Origin: Nocardioides sp. JS614
GTDB taxonomy: Bacteria > Actinomycetota > Actinomycetes > Propionibacteriales > Nocardioidaceae
Direction: 5' to 3'
Length of the DNA: 64,000 bases
NCBI RefSeq assembly: GCF_000015265.1
Contig: NC_008699.1
Span: forward strand, 4,030,001-4,094,000
The first letter of the stretch is position 1. Each line of letters begins with the position of its first letter. The position numbers and the translations under genes were made by a program. Of this stretch, positions 32,830-41,626 are shown in pieces. The notes beneath the pieces are model-generated. The model saw only the letters and a program-made list of their open reading frames with translations. It was not told the origin of the DNA and searched no databases.

Positions 32830-33383
32830 GCCCCCACGGTACTGGCCGGCTCCGCGTCAGGCCCCGGCAGCACGGCGTACCGGGCGCACAGGAACTCGCG
32901 GTTGCGGGCGTGCTCCTCGAGCCGGAGCTCGACGTGGCGCGGGAGCAGCGGCGCTCCGCCGCCGAGGGTCACCGGCGCGTACTGCACCCAGACCTCGTCG
33001 AGCAGGCCGACGTCGGCGAACTGGCCGACCAGGTCACCCCCACCCATCAGCCACACGTCCTTGCCGGCGGCGGCCTCGACCATCGCGGCATGGACGGTGC
33101 GCACGTCGTCGGTGGTGAAGGTGATCGCGTCCTGAGCCGGGAAGTCGCGGTGGGTGAAGACCCAGGAGGGCAGGGTGAACTCCCAGCCGTCGGGGTCGTT
33201 GTCGAGGACCCACTGGTAGGTGGTCGCCCCGAGCGCGGCGGCGCCGACGCCCGCCCGGAAGCCCGGGTAGGCCATCGGGCCGTCCTGGTCGATGTCGCGG
33301 CTGAGCAGCCAGGCCAGCGAGTTGTCCGGGTCAGCGATGAAGCCGTCGAGCGAGCTGGCGGTGTAGTAGACGGTCTTCGTCAT
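32826..33383 (-). CDS. Dihydrofolate-reductase-family protein (RibD C-terminal type)
   Basis: 185 residues with the DHFR/RibD reductase fold: S-L-D-G-F-I-A near the N-terminus, G-A-T-T-Y-Q-W, and the late G-G-G-D-L NADPH-binding motif. This is the stand-alone reductase type widespread in actinobacteria, not the essential folate enzyme; its substrate is unknown. It lies between miaA and dapF with 4-nt overlaps at both ends, so it is co-translated with them. Confidence 0.88.
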   Translation of the reverse strand: MTKTVYYTASSLDGFIADPDNSLAWLLSRDIDQDGPMAYPGFRAGVGAAALGATTYQWVLDNDPDGWEFTLPSWVFTHRDFPAQDAITFTTDDVRTVHAAMVEAAAGKDVWLMGGGDLVGQFADVGLLDEVWVQYAPVTLGGGAPLLPRHVELRLEEHARNREFLCARYAVLPGPDAEPASTVGA

Positions 33384-34312
33384 CCGTCCAGTGTGGCGGC
33401 GACCACCGACACCGCCCGGTCGACCAGCCCGGGATCGTCGTACCGGATCCAGGTGACCCGCGGGTCCTTGCGGAACCAGGAGTCCTGGCGCCGGGAGAAC
33501 CGCCGGGTCGCGCTGACCGTGCGCTCGCGCGCCTCGGCGAGGCTGAGCTCGCCCGTGAGGTACGACGCCACCTCGCGGTAGCCGATCGCGCGACCCGCGG
33601 TGCGGCCCTCGGCGAGCCCCTCGGCCAGCAGCCGCTCGACCTCCTCGACGAACCCGGCGGCGAACATCGCGTCCACGCGCGCGACGATCCGCGCGTCGAG
33701 CGTCGGCCGGTCGATGTCGACGCCGACCTGGACGGTGCGGGGGTCGGCGTACTCCATGGTCGGGAGCGAGGCCGTGAACGGCCGGCCCGTGATCTCGACG
33801 ACCTCGAGGGCCCGGACGATGCGCCGGCCGTTCTCGACCAGGATCCGCGTCGCGGCCTCGGGGTCGACGGCGCGCAGCCGCTCGTGGAGGGCGGCCGGCC
33901 CGAGGGCGTCGAGCTCCGCCTCCAGCCGCCGTCGGACCGCCTCGTCGGTGCCGGGGAACTCGAAGCGGTCGAGGATCGCCCGGGTGTAGAGGGCGGACCC
34001 GCCGACCAGGACCGGCGTCCGCCCCCGGCCGCGGATCTCCGCGATCTCGGCCCGCGCCCAGGACTGGAACTCCGCGACCGTCGCCGGGTCGCGCACCGTG
34101 AGCGTGTCCAGGAGGTGGTGCGGGATCCCGCGGCGCTCGGCGACCGGCAGCTTCGCCGTACCGATGTCCATGCCGCGGTAGACCTGCATCGCGTCGGTGT
34201 TGACGATCTCGCCCCGCAGCCGCTCGGCCAGGTCCAGGGAGAGCCCCGTCTTGCCGGACGCCGTCGCACCCACCACGGCCACGATCGGCGTGCGGTTTGG
34301 GGTCGGGGCCAT
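33380..34312 (-). CDS. miaA: tRNA dimethylallyltransferase
   Basis: Isopentenylates A37 of tRNAs reading UNN codons; its product is the substrate of MiaB, also in this window. 310 residues with the P-loop G-A-T-A-S-G-K-T-G-L-S, the D-A-M-Q-V-Y-R-G-M-D-I-G-T-A-K segment and S-R-R-Q-D-S-W-F near the end. The ATG at 34312 is divergent from the small-protein cluster, 18 bp away. Confidence 0.96.
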   Translation of the reverse strand: MAPTPNRTPIVAVVGATASGKTGLSLDLAERLRGEIVNTDAMQVYRGMDIGTAKLPVAERRGIPHHLLDTLTVRDPATVAEFQSWARAEIAEIRGRGRTPVLVGGSALYTRAILDRFEFPGTDEAVRRRLEAELDALGPAALHERLRAVDPEAATRILVENGRRIVRALEVVEITGRPFTASLPTMEYADPRTVQVGVDIDRPTLDARIVARVDAMFAAGFVEEVERLLAEGLAEGRTAGRAIGYREVASYLTGELSLAEARERTVSATRRFSRRQDSWFRKDPRVTWIRYDDPGLVDRAVSVVAATLDG

Positions 34313-34330
34313 GTGGTTAGTGTGGCAAGC

Positions 34331-34588
34331 ATGAGCGAGCCCGAGGACAACCCCCAGGACACGCCCCAGGGACCGGTCGACCCGCACGGGCCCGGTGGCG
34401 CGGACGCCCCGCCGCCGCCCGGCGGACCGCAGCGCACCGACACTCCGCACGGCCCCTACGGCACGCCGCCCGGCGAGCACGACAGTGACCTTCCCGACGA
34501 GCACGACGGCTCCCCCGACCGGGCTGCGCAGGAGGAGAATGCAGGCACGTCGCTCGATGAGCCGTCCGACGGCTCGGGAGGTGAGTGA
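34331..34588 (+). CDS. Small disordered Pro/Gly/Asp-rich protein
   Basis: 85 residues with almost no hydrophobic residues; rich in Pro, Gly, Asp and Glu (P-P-P-P-G-G-P, H-D-S-D-L-P-D). TAGTGT ends 7 nt before the ATG, a leaderless arrangement. First gene of a run of very small acidic genes around a NUDIX hydrolase. No family recognised; predicted cytoplasmic and disordered. Confidence 0.6.
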   Translation: MSEPEDNPQDTPQGPVDPHGPGGADAPPPPGGPQRTDTPHGPYGTPPGEHDSDLPDEHDGSPDRAAQEENAGTSLDEPSDGSGGE

Positions 34589-34589
34589 G

Positions 34590-34769
34590 ATGAGCGAGTT
34601 CGACCTGACCGAGGACCTCGAGCCCGAGGAGTCGCCGGACGAGGAGGAGTACGAGGCGAACGAGCAGGAGGCCGTGTCCGCGGAGACCGGCACGGTGTAC
34701 GACGGTCGGGGCGAGCCGGCCGTGACCCCCCACGACCTCGAGGGCGAAGACGAGGACGACGAGGAGTGA
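34590..34769 (+). CDS. Very acidic 59-residue protein
   Basis: About 40 percent Asp plus Glu, with the tail E-D-E-D-D-E-E. Starts 1 nt after the previous stop, with GGGAGGTGAGTGAG as ribosome-binding site, and its stop overlaps the NUDIX GTG by 4 nt, so it is translationally tied to both neighbours. Function unknown; predicted disordered. Confidence 0.62.
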   Translation: MSEFDLTEDLEPEESPDEEEYEANEQEAVSAETGTVYDGRGEPAVTPHDLEGEDEDDEE

Positions 34770-35224
34770 TCGACCGCTTCGTCGTCGTCCCTGCCGCGTA
34801 CGTCTTCCTGCTCCGCGACGGGGTCGCCGGCCCCGAGGTGCTGCTCCAGCTGCGCACCAACACCGGCTTCATGGACGACCACTGGGCCGCCGCCGCGGCC
34901 GGGCACGTCGAGAAGGGCGAGACCGCGTACGACGCCGCGCATCGCGAGGCGCTCGAGGAGATCGGGGTCACCGGCCTCGACCTGACGTTCGTGACCGCGA
35001 TGCAGCGCACCCGCGGCGGCGAGCCGATCGACGAGCGGATCGACTTCTTCTTCACCTCCCGCACCTGGACCGGGGAGCCCCGGATCCTCGAGACCCGCAA
35101 GGCCGCCGAGCTCCGGTGGTGCCCCCTGGACGCGCTGCCCGACCCGGTGGTGCCGCACGAGCTGGCCGTGTTGGACGGGCTGCGAACGGGTACCACGACG
35201 GCATACTCGACGTTCGGATTCTGA
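34766..35224 (+). CDS. NUDIX hydrolase
   Basis: 152 residues from a GTG. The Nudix box is complete: G-H-V-E-K-G-E-T-A, then R-E-A-L-E-E-I-G-V at about residues 46-68 (G-x5-E-x7-R-E-x2-E-E-x-G). It hydrolyses a nucleoside diphosphate linked to another moiety; the exact substrate is unknown. It overlaps the acidic protein upstream and lies 14 bp ahead of another. Confidence 0.9.
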   Translation: MIDRFVVVPAAYVFLLRDGVAGPEVLLQLRTNTGFMDDHWAAAAAGHVEKGETAYDAAHREALEEIGVTGLDLTFVTAMQRTRGGEPIDERIDFFFTSRTWTGEPRILETRKAAELRWCPLDALPDPVVPHELAVLDGLRTGTTTAYSTFGF

Positions 35225-35238
35225 GCAGGGAGGGACCC

Positions 35239-35502
35239 ATGGCATCCGATCTCGGCCCGATGCCCATGCCCCAGATCGAGCCCGGCGAGCCCAACCCGGG
35301 CGGCGTCGACGCGGTCGAGGACGACAGCGGGCCCATCCTGATCCCCGACCTCACCCCGGAGGAGAACCCGGCGATCGAGGAGAAGGCTCCCGATCCGCTG
35401 GTGGAGGAGGTCAGGGGCACCGGGGACACCTCCACCCGCGCCACCCGCAGCGAGGGCGGCGCGGACGAGGGGTCCGACGACGACAAGGAGTCCCCCGCAT
35501 GA
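35239..35502 (+). CDS. Small acidic disordered protein
   Basis: 87 residues, rich in Pro, Glu and Asp (E-P-G-E-P-N-P-G-G, P-E-E-N-P-A-I-E-E) with no predicted core. AGGGAGGGACCC precedes the ATG. Its stop overlaps the next start (ATGA). No family recognised. Confidence 0.6.
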   Translation: MASDLGPMPMPQIEPGEPNPGGVDAVEDDSGPILIPDLTPEENPAIEEKAPDPLVEEVRGTGDTSTRATRSEGGADEGSDDDKESPA

Positions 35503-35810
35503 GCGACATCGAACCCACCACGTCCGGCGGCACCGACGACGCCGACGAGGAGATCCAGTCCTCGACCCCCGGATCCGGAGGCCCGCAGCGCGCGTCCGGC
35601 GGCATGGGGGTCAGCAGCGAGCGGGTCGGCCATGCCGGCCCGGGCCAGGAGGCCACCGACGGCCTCCGCGACGTCGCGCCGCACGAGCACCACGCCGGCG
35701 CCGACGAGCCTCCCGAGCAGCACCCCGGCAACCCCGAGGAGAACCCGGTCGGCCTGCCGCCCAAGGCCGGCTACTCCAGCAAGGACCCGCGCTCGGACGA
35801 CGAGGTCTGA
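35499..35810 (+). CDS. Small acidic disordered protein
   Basis: 103 residues, rich in Gly, Asp, Glu, Ser and Pro; the segment P-E-E-N-P-V-G-L-P-P-K echoes P-E-E-N-P-A-I-E-E of the upstream protein, hinting at distant relation. Coupled to it by an ATGA overlap. Convergent with miaB, 18 bp from its stop. Function unknown. Confidence 0.6.
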   Translation: MSDIEPTTSGGTDDADEEIQSSTPGSGGPQRASGGMGVSSERVGHAGPGQEATDGLRDVAPHEHHAGADEPPEQHPGNPEENPVGLPPKAGYSSKDPRSDDEV

Positions 35811-35828
35811 CTCCGCGGGACCGCCGGC

Positions 35829-37319
35829 TCAGCGGCAGGCGGGCGCGTCCGGGAGCGGTGCCGGGGCGCCGACGGTCGGCATGCCGAGGGTGACGCCGGA
35901 CGACGGGGCCGGCGCGGCGTTCCGGGCCGCCCAGGCGTCGCCGGAGCGGGTACGGCGTACGTCGACCACGGGCCCGTCGGCCACGAGGTGGTGCGGCGCC
36001 GCGTAGGTGACCTCGACCGTGGCCAGGTCGCCCGGGCGGATCTCGACGCCCGCGGGCGGCGCGAAGTGCACCAGCCGGTTGTCCGGGCCGCGCCCCGACA
36101 GGCGGTGGGTGGCGGCGTCCTTGCGGCCCTCGCCCTCGGCGACCATCAGCTCGACCCGGCGGCCGACCAGGCGCTTGTTCTCCTCCCACGCGATCTCGTT
36201 GACCAGCGCGACCAGCCGCTCGTAGCGGTCCTTGACGACCTCGGGCGGGACCTGGTCGGGCAGCGTGGCGGCGGGGGTGCCGGGACGCTTGGAGTACTGG
36301 AACGTGAACGCCCCCGAGAAGCGCGCCGCGCGCACCACGTGCATGGTCTGGAGGAAGTCCTCCTCGGTCTCGCCGGGGAAGCCGACGATGATGTCGGTGG
36401 TGATCGCGGCGTCCGGCATCGCGGCCCGGACCCGCTCGAGGATGCCGAGGAACTTCCGCTGCCGGTAGGACCGTCGCATGTCGCGCAGCACCTTGTCCGA
36501 CCCCGACTGCAGCGGCATGTGCAGCTGCGGCATCACGTTCGGCGTCTCGGCCATCGCCGCGATGACGTCGTCGGTGAACTCGGCCGGGTGTGGGCTGGTG
36601 AACCGCACCCGCTCCAGACCGTCGACCTCCCCGCACGCCCGCAGCAGCTTGGAGAAGGCCTGCCGGTCACCGAACTCCACGCCGTAGGCGTTGACGTTCT
36701 GGCCCAGCAGGGTGATCTCCGAGACGCCGTCGGCGACCAGCGCCTCGACCTCCGCGAGGATCTCGCCCGGGCGCCGGTCCTTCTCCTTGCCGCGCAGGCT
36801 GGGGACGATGCAGAACGTGCAGGTGTTGTTGCAGCCGACCGACACCGACACCCAGGCGGCGTACGCCGACTCGCGCCTGGTCGGCAGCGTCGAGGGGAAC
36901 ACCTCCAGCGACTCGAGGATCTCGACCTGGGCCTCGTCCTGCACCCGCGCCCGCTCGAGCAGCGCCGGCAGCGAACCGATGTTGTGGGTGCCGAACACCA
37001 CGTCGACCCAGGGTGCGCGGGTGGTGATCGTGTCGCGGTCCTTCTGCGCCAGGCAGCCGCCGACGGCGATCTGCATCCCCGGTGTCGCGGCCTTGACCGG
37101 TGCCAGGTGGCCGAGATTGCCGTAGAGCTTGTTGTCGGCGTTCTCCCGGACCGCGCAGGTGTTGAACACGACCACGTCGGCCTGCTGGCCGTCGGGCGCA
37201 GCCACGTAGCCCGCGTCCTCCAGCAGCCCGGTGAGCCGCTCGGAGTCGTGGACGTTCATCTGGCACCCGTAGGTGCGGACCTCATATGTCCGGGGGGAGG
37301 TGTGCTGCGCAGTCGACAT
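35829..37319 (-). CDS. miaB: tRNA-2-methylthio-N6-dimethylallyladenosine synthase
   Basis: Adds the methylthio group to i6A37 in tRNA, after MiaA. 496 residues: MTTase N-terminal domain with Cys in Y-G-C-Q-M-N, N-T-C-A-V-R-E and G-G-C-L-A-Q (second FeS cluster); radical SAM core with C-N-N-T-C-T-F-C (CX3CX2C); C-terminal TRAM domain; and a variable Pro/Ala tail of about 45 residues. The ATG at 37319 is preferred over a TTG at 37331. Confidence 0.95.
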   Translation of the reverse strand: MSTAQHTSPRTYEVRTYGCQMNVHDSERLTGLLEDAGYVAAPDGQQADVVVFNTCAVRENADNKLYGNLGHLAPVKAATPGMQIAVGGCLAQKDRDTITTRAPWVDVVFGTHNIGSLPALLERARVQDEAQVEILESLEVFPSTLPTRRESAYAAWVSVSVGCNNTCTFCIVPSLRGKEKDRRPGEILAEVEALVADGVSEITLLGQNVNAYGVEFGDRQAFSKLLRACGEVDGLERVRFTSPHPAEFTDDVIAAMAETPNVMPQLHMPLQSGSDKVLRDMRRSYRQRKFLGILERVRAAMPDAAITTDIIVGFPGETEEDFLQTMHVVRAARFSGAFTFQYSKRPGTPAATLPDQVPPEVVKDRYERLVALVNEIAWEENKRLVGRRVELMVAEGEGRKDAATHRLSGRGPDNRLVHFAPPAGVEIRPGDLATVEVTYAAPHHLVADGPVVDVRRTRSGDAWAARNAAPAPSSGVTLGMPTVGAPAPLPDAPACR

Positions 37320-37382
37320 GACAGTCGTCAAGGGTACGGCGGGCCGGCCTGCCGGACCGAACCGCGGCGTACCGTGCGGTCC

Positions 37383-37730
37383 ATGTGGTCCTACGGCTCG
37401 CGGGGCTCGGTCCTCTCCTTGTGGTCGGACGGCTCGGTCCTCTCCATCGGGAGCGTCGGCTCGATCGCCTCGTTCGGCAGCGTGGGATCGGTGATGTCGG
37501 CCGGGTCGCTGGGCTCGCTGATGTCAGCGGCGTCCGCGCTGTCCGTCCAGAGCTCGGCGTCGGTCCTCTCCCGGGAGAGCAACGGTTCGGCGCTCTCCTA
37601 CCAGTGCCATCGGGCCCTGCGCGGGTACCGGGAGCACGGCGAGCTGCGGATCTGGCCCGGGCTGGTCGCCGGCTCGATGCTGCTCGCGGCCGCAATCACC
37701 GGGTTCGCCGTACGACGCGGCTGGCGCTGA
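37383..37730 (+). CDS. Membrane protein with serine at every third residue
   Basis: 115 residues. From Ser3 to Ser72 every third residue is Ser without exception (24 serines in phase: S-x-x-S-x-x), the other positions mostly Gly, Val, Leu, Ala or Ile. Such strict three-residue phase suggests a regular extended or solenoid structure. A single transmembrane helix follows (about 91-111) after a short polar part with one Cys, and the C-terminus is basic. TACCGT ends 7 nt before the ATG, so the start is likely leaderless. No function known to me. Confidence 0.75.
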   Translation: MWSYGSRGSVLSLWSDGSVLSIGSVGSIASFGSVGSVMSAGSLGSLMSAASALSVQSSASVLSRESNGSALSYQCHRALRGYREHGELRIWPGLVAGSMLLAAAITGFAVRRGWR

Positions 37731-37747
37731 GCCATCCTGGTGGCACC

Positions 37748-39241
37748 ATGAGCAGCCATCACCTCGACCGGCGCCGGCTCCTGCTCTCCGGAGCCGGCGT
37801 GGCGACCACCGCCGCGCTGACCACCTTCGAGCCCGCGGCCGCCGGCTCGACGGTCACCAAGAAGTTCCGGGGCCACTTCTCCCCCACGGACACCGAGGAT
37901 TGGCGATACCTGCCGTTCCAGGTGCCCCGCGGCGTACGCCAGATCGAGGTCTCCTACTCCTATCCGCCGCCCAGCGACACCGGGTTCGGCTTCAGCACGA
38001 ACGTCATCGACATCGGCATCTTCGACCCCTCAGGGGTGGGGTTGGGCAACGCCGCCGGGTTCCGGGGTTGGACCGGTGGCGCGCGCTCCTCGTTCCGCCT
38101 CAGCCGCGGGTCGGCCACGCCGGGCTACCTGGCCGGGCCGATCGAGCCGGGGCGCTGGCGGATCTCACTGGGCCCGTACCAGATCATGCGCCGGGTCGAC
38201 TACGAGGTGACCGTCACCCTGCGCTTCGGCCCGCGCGGCCCGGCCTTCGAGCCGGCTCCGGCGCCGACCGCGGTCCCGGGCACCGGCTACGGCTGGTACC
38301 GCGGCGACCTGCACGTGCACACCGTGTTCTCCGACGGCTCGCAGACGCGGCGCCAGGTGCTGGAGTACGCCCAGGCCGCCGGTCTCGACTTCATCGGGAC
38401 CTCCGAGCACAACAACAGCTCGGCGACCCGGACCTGGGGCCGGCACGTGCCCGAGGGCTTCCTGGTGATCAACGGCGAGGAGGTCACCACGCGCGGCGGG
38501 CACTGGCTGGCGACCGGGCTGCCCGCCGACACCTGGATCGACTGGCGCTACCGCCCCGAGGACGACCGGCTCGCGGAGTTCACCCAGCAGGTGCGCGACC
38601 TGGGTGGGCTGTCCATCGCCGCGCACCCGAACGTCCCGGTCCCCTCGATCCGCTGGGACTACGACCCGGGGTTCTCCGAGGTCGACGCGGTCGAGGTGTG
38701 GAACGGCCCCTGGTCGGGCGTGAACGCCGTCTTCAACGCACAGGCGGTGAAGCGCTGGCACACGCTGCTCAGCGCGGGCACGTTCAAGCCCGCGGTCGGC
38801 AACTCCGACACCCACCGGCAGGCGCAGCAGATCGGCCTGGCCCAGACCGTGGTGCGCGCGGAGTCGCTCTCGACCGAGGCGATCATCGCCGGCTACCGGG
38901 CCGGGCACTCCTGGATCGCCGAGTCCTCGGGCATCGGCCTGACGTTCACCGCGACCCTCGGCGACGTCAGCGGCGAGTGCGGCGACCGGGTGCCGAGCGG
39001 GCCGGGCGACCAGGTCGCCGTACACCTCGAGGTCACCGGCCTCGACGACGGCTGCGTGGCGACGCTGCTCGGGCCTGCGGCCGCGACCTACGGGACCGCC
39101 CTCGCCAGCGCCGGAACCGTGCGGCTCGACGCCGCGGTGCCCGGTGGGACGGCGTTCGTCCGGGCGGAGGTACGCCGGGAGTCGGCCACCGGGCAGATGG
39201 TGGCGCTGACGAACCCGATCTTCCTCACGACCGCGGGGTGA
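37748..39241 (+). CDS. Exported PHP-domain (CehA/McbA-type) metal-dependent hydrolase
   Basis: 497 residues. N-terminus with a twin-arginine-like signal (L-D-R-R-R-L-L-L-S-G-A, hydrophobic to about residue 34); a beta-sandwich domain (about 38-165); then the PHP domain with G-D-L-H-V-H-T-V-F-S-D-G, E-H-N-N, A-A-H-P-N and G-N-S-D-T-H-R metal motifs; and a C-terminal beta domain. The PHP fold hydrolyses phosphoesters or, in CehA/McbA, carbamates; here the substrate is unknown. Its 3' end overlaps the convergent hotdog gene by 17 bp. Confidence 0.85.
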   Translation: MSSHHLDRRRLLLSGAGVATTAALTTFEPAAAGSTVTKKFRGHFSPTDTEDWRYLPFQVPRGVRQIEVSYSYPPPSDTGFGFSTNVIDIGIFDPSGVGLGNAAGFRGWTGGARSSFRLSRGSATPGYLAGPIEPGRWRISLGPYQIMRRVDYEVTVTLRFGPRGPAFEPAPAPTAVPGTGYGWYRGDLHVHTVFSDGSQTRRQVLEYAQAAGLDFIGTSEHNNSSATRTWGRHVPEGFLVINGEEVTTRGGHWLATGLPADTWIDWRYRPEDDRLAEFTQQVRDLGGLSIAAHPNVPVPSIRWDYDPGFSEVDAVEVWNGPWSGVNAVFNAQAVKRWHTLLSAGTFKPAVGNSDTHRQAQQIGLAQTVVRAESLSTEAIIAGYRAGHSWIAESSGIGLTFTATLGDVSGECGDRVPSGPGDQVAVHLEVTGLDDGCVATLLGPAAATYGTALASAGTVRLDAAVPGGTAFVRAEVRRESATGQMVALTNPIFLTTAG

Positions 39242-39689
39242 CCCAGAGCCGGATCACGCCCTCGATCACGACGGTGCCGTCGTCGCGGATGCCGTGCACC
39301 CGCACGGGCAGGTCCGGGTCGCCCGACACCCACTGCTCGGGGTCGGTCTCGGCGACGCACACGATGTCGCTGGTGGCCTTGGCGGTGTAGGCGACCTCCA
39401 TCCCCTTGGGGATCCAGCGCCTGTCGGCGGGGATCGTGGCCTCGGCGAGCGCCCCCATCGCGGCCTCGAGCCCGTTGCACAGCGCGATCGCGTGCACGGT
39501 CCCGAGGTGGTTGTGGACCCGGCGTCGCTTGGGGATCAGCAGCTCGACCCGGTTCGGCTCGATGCTCAGGAAGCGCGGGCGGATCGAGGCGAAGTACGGC
39601 GCCTTCTGCGCGAACAGCACCGAGAACAGCCGGCTGCCCACCACGGGGACCGCGCTCGTCCTCTGCCACATCGTCAGGACTTGGCTCAT
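39225..39689 (-). CDS. DUF4442-type hotdog-fold protein (possible thioesterase)
   Basis: 154 residues of hotdog-fold type: N-H-L-G-T-V-H-A-I-A-L-C-N near the middle resembles the thioesterase loop, and M-E-V-A-Y-T-A-K-A-T is typical of DUF4442. Such proteins are thought to act on acyl-CoA or acyl-ACP esters. ATG at 39689; monocistronic by position. Confidence 0.82.
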   Translation of the reverse strand: MSQVLTMWQRTSAVPVVGSRLFSVLFAQKAPYFASIRPRFLSIEPNRVELLIPKRRRVHNHLGTVHAIALCNGLEAAMGALAEATIPADRRWIPKGMEVAYTAKATSDIVCVAETDPEQWVSGDPDLPVRVHGIRDDGTVVIEGVIRLWVTPRS

Positions 39690-39800
39690 GCGGTGATATT
39701 ACCGACCAGTAACCGGTTGCCGCCGGCCAGCGGTGCCCAGGCAGCCGAACCCGACCCCCGGACGGTTGCTGGGCCACCGCCGGCCCTGCGTCGGCCAGGG

Positions 39801-40685
39801 TCACGGCGATCCGAGCCGGAGCGCGACGCCGCGGATCTGGTCGTGGTCCAAGAACACGGTCACGCCCCACCACTGCAGGCAGGAGTCGATCGCGTCCTCG
39901 GGGACGGTGAGGCTGATCGCGCGCAGCCCGGCGAGCCCGGCCGGCGCCTTCGCGTTGCCGCCCGGGCAGGTGCCGACGATGCCGCGGTGCAGCTCGTAGT
40001 ACCCGCCGCTGCTCGCCAGGACGTCCAGCGCCGAGAACGGGCCGCCGCGCTCGGCGTACTCCGCGTCGAGCTGCCAGGCGGCGAGGTCGGTCCGCTCCGC
40101 GGCGCCGACGGTCGTCGACGCCAGGCCGTCCTCGATGCCGGTCCACACCTCACCGGCGACGAACGGCGCCCCGACCGAGGGGTCGGCCGCGAACCGGTAG
40201 AGCTTGCGGGCCAGCACGGCGTCCGCGCCCGTCACGGGCCCGAGCTCCTCGGCCTCGCAGGGCCCGCGGAACGCCTCGAGGTCGAGAGTCGCGGTGCGCA
40301 GCCGCACCACCGTGTGGTCGGTGAGCACCGAGCCGGCGGCCGGTGCCTGGCGGACGACGGTGCCGGGCCGGGCCTCGCAGCGCACGGCGACGGTGCTCCA
40401 CTCCGAGCCCAGCTCGAGCGCGCCGAGCAAGCGGCCGGCCTCGGCCGAGCCGAGCCCGACGAGGTCGGGCATCGTGCCCGGTGCGTAGGCCTGGCCACTC
40501 GGATCCGGCGGGGACGCCGGGGTGGAGGCCTGCGTGGGCTCAGGCGTCGCGTCCCGGGCCGCGCCGGGGTCCGAGCCCGGCGTCCCGCAGGCGGCCACCA
40601 GCAGCGGCACCGCGACCTGCGCCGCCCACCACCGCCACCGACCCGGTTGGCCCGAACGACTCGAACGACCCTGCCGCGTGCCCAT
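39801..40685 (-). CDS. Lipoprotein with one PASTA-like domain
   Basis: 294 residues. Basic N-terminus, hydrophobic stretch and lipobox L-V-A-A-C (Cys about residue 33) give a membrane lipoprotein; a Thr/Pro/Ser linker follows, then a PASTA-like domain (about 70-132: M-P-D-L-V-G-L, then V-V-R-Q-A-P-A-A-G-S-V-L). The C-terminal 150 residues contain three Cys and are of unknown fold. PASTA domains often touch peptidoglycan, so a cell-wall role is possible. Confidence 0.75.
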   Translation of the reverse strand: MGTRQGRSSRSGQPGRWRWWAAQVAVPLLVAACGTPGSDPGAARDATPEPTQASTPASPPDPSGQAYAPGTMPDLVGLGSAEAGRLLGALELGSEWSTVAVRCEARPGTVVRQAPAAGSVLTDHTVVRLRTATLDLEAFRGPCEAEELGPVTGADAVLARKLYRFAADPSVGAPFVAGEVWTGIEDGLASTTVGAAERTDLAAWQLDAEYAERGGPFSALDVLASSGGYYELHRGIVGTCPGGNAKAPAGLAGLRAISLTVPEDAIDSCLQWWGVTVFLDHDQIRGVALRLGSP

Positions 40686-40750
40686 CTCGCGCCTCCCCTG
40701 GTGTCCTACAAGTGGGACGCGCGGTGGAGCCGCCGGGTTTACCGGACCGC

Positions 40751-41560
40751 TCAGGCGCGCGGCGCGCGCGGCGAGGGGGTCGACCCGCGAGCCGCGGGCA
40801 CCCGCGCGACGACGAACACCCGGCGGAACGGCAGCACGACGCCGTACTCGTGCACCGGGTAGGCCTCGGCCAGCCGGCGCCGCAGCTCCGCCTCGAACGC
40901 CGGCCGCAGGTCGTCGGGGAGCGCTTGCAGCGTCGGGCGCGCACCGGTGCCGGACACCCAGGTGAAGACCGGGTCCGGGCCGGCGAGCAGGTGGAGGTAC
41001 GTCGTCTCCCAGGCATCCACCGTGCATCCGTGGCCGGCCAGGACGTCCAGGTAGCGACGAGGGTCGTGGCTGCTCGGCAGGACGACACCACGGGTGTGGG
41101 CGGCGTACGGCGGCTCCGCGGCCAGCTGGTCGCGAACCGTGTGGCTGGGCTCCTCGAAGTTGCCGGGCACCTGGAAGGCGAGCCAGCCGCCGGGCGCGAG
41201 CCCCGCGACCAGGCGGGGCAGCAGCTCGAGGTGGCCGGGCACCCACTGGAGCACCGCGTTCGCGACGAGCACGTCGACCGGCTCGGCCGGCGCCCAGTCG
41301 CGCAGGTCGGCGACCTCGAAGGCCAGGTCGGGCGCCGCGGCTCGCGCGGCCCGGATCATCTCCGGACTGGAGTCCAGGCCGGAGACCGCCGCATCCGGCC
41401 ACCGCTCGGCGAGCAGCCTCGTCAGGTTGCCCGGACCGCAGCCGAGGTCGACCACGGTCCGAGGATCCTCGGCCCGCACCCGGGCCAGCAGGTCCACGAA
41501 CGGGCGGCCGCGCTCGTCGGCGTAGGCGAGGTAACGGTCGGGGTCCCAGGAGTGCGCCAT
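40751..41560 (-). CDS. tam: Trans-aconitate 2-methyltransferase
   Basis: 269-residue SAM-dependent methyltransferase that methylates trans-aconitate, removing this inhibitor of aconitase. Seen: motif I V-D-L-G-C-G-P-G-N (about 41-49), L-D-S-S-P-E-M, and V-L-Q-W-V-P, as in Tam proteins. Divergent from a MarR-family gene with a shared palindrome, matching the tam/tamR arrangement known from Streptomyces. Confidence 0.88.
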   Translation of the reverse strand: MAHSWDPDRYLAYADERGRPFVDLLARVRAEDPRTVVDLGCGPGNLTRLLAERWPDAAVSGLDSSPEMIRAARAAAPDLAFEVADLRDWAPAEPVDVLVANAVLQWVPGHLELLPRLVAGLAPGGWLAFQVPGNFEEPSHTVRDQLAAEPPYAAHTRGVVLPSSHDPRRYLDVLAGHGCTVDAWETTYLHLLAGPDPVFTWVSGTGARPTLQALPDDLRPAFEAELRRRLAEAYPVHEYGVVLPFRRVFVVARVPAARGSTPSPRAPRA

Positions 41561-41583
41561 GCCGACCACCGTGCGCCCGGTGT

Positions 41584-41599
41584 ATCTCGATGTCAAGAT
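41584..41599. promoter_or_regulatory. Probable TamR operator between tam and tamR
   Basis: ATCTCGATGTCAAGAT is a near-perfect 16-bp inverted repeat (ATCTyGA/TCrAGAT). It covers the expected -35 region of the tamR promoter, whose -10-like TACGCT is at 41615-41620, 6 nt before the ATG, and is 24 bp from the tam start. It fits a MarR-type operator controlling both genes. Confidence 0.68.
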
Positions 41600-41626
41600 T
41601 CTCGACGCATCCGGTACGCTCGCGCC

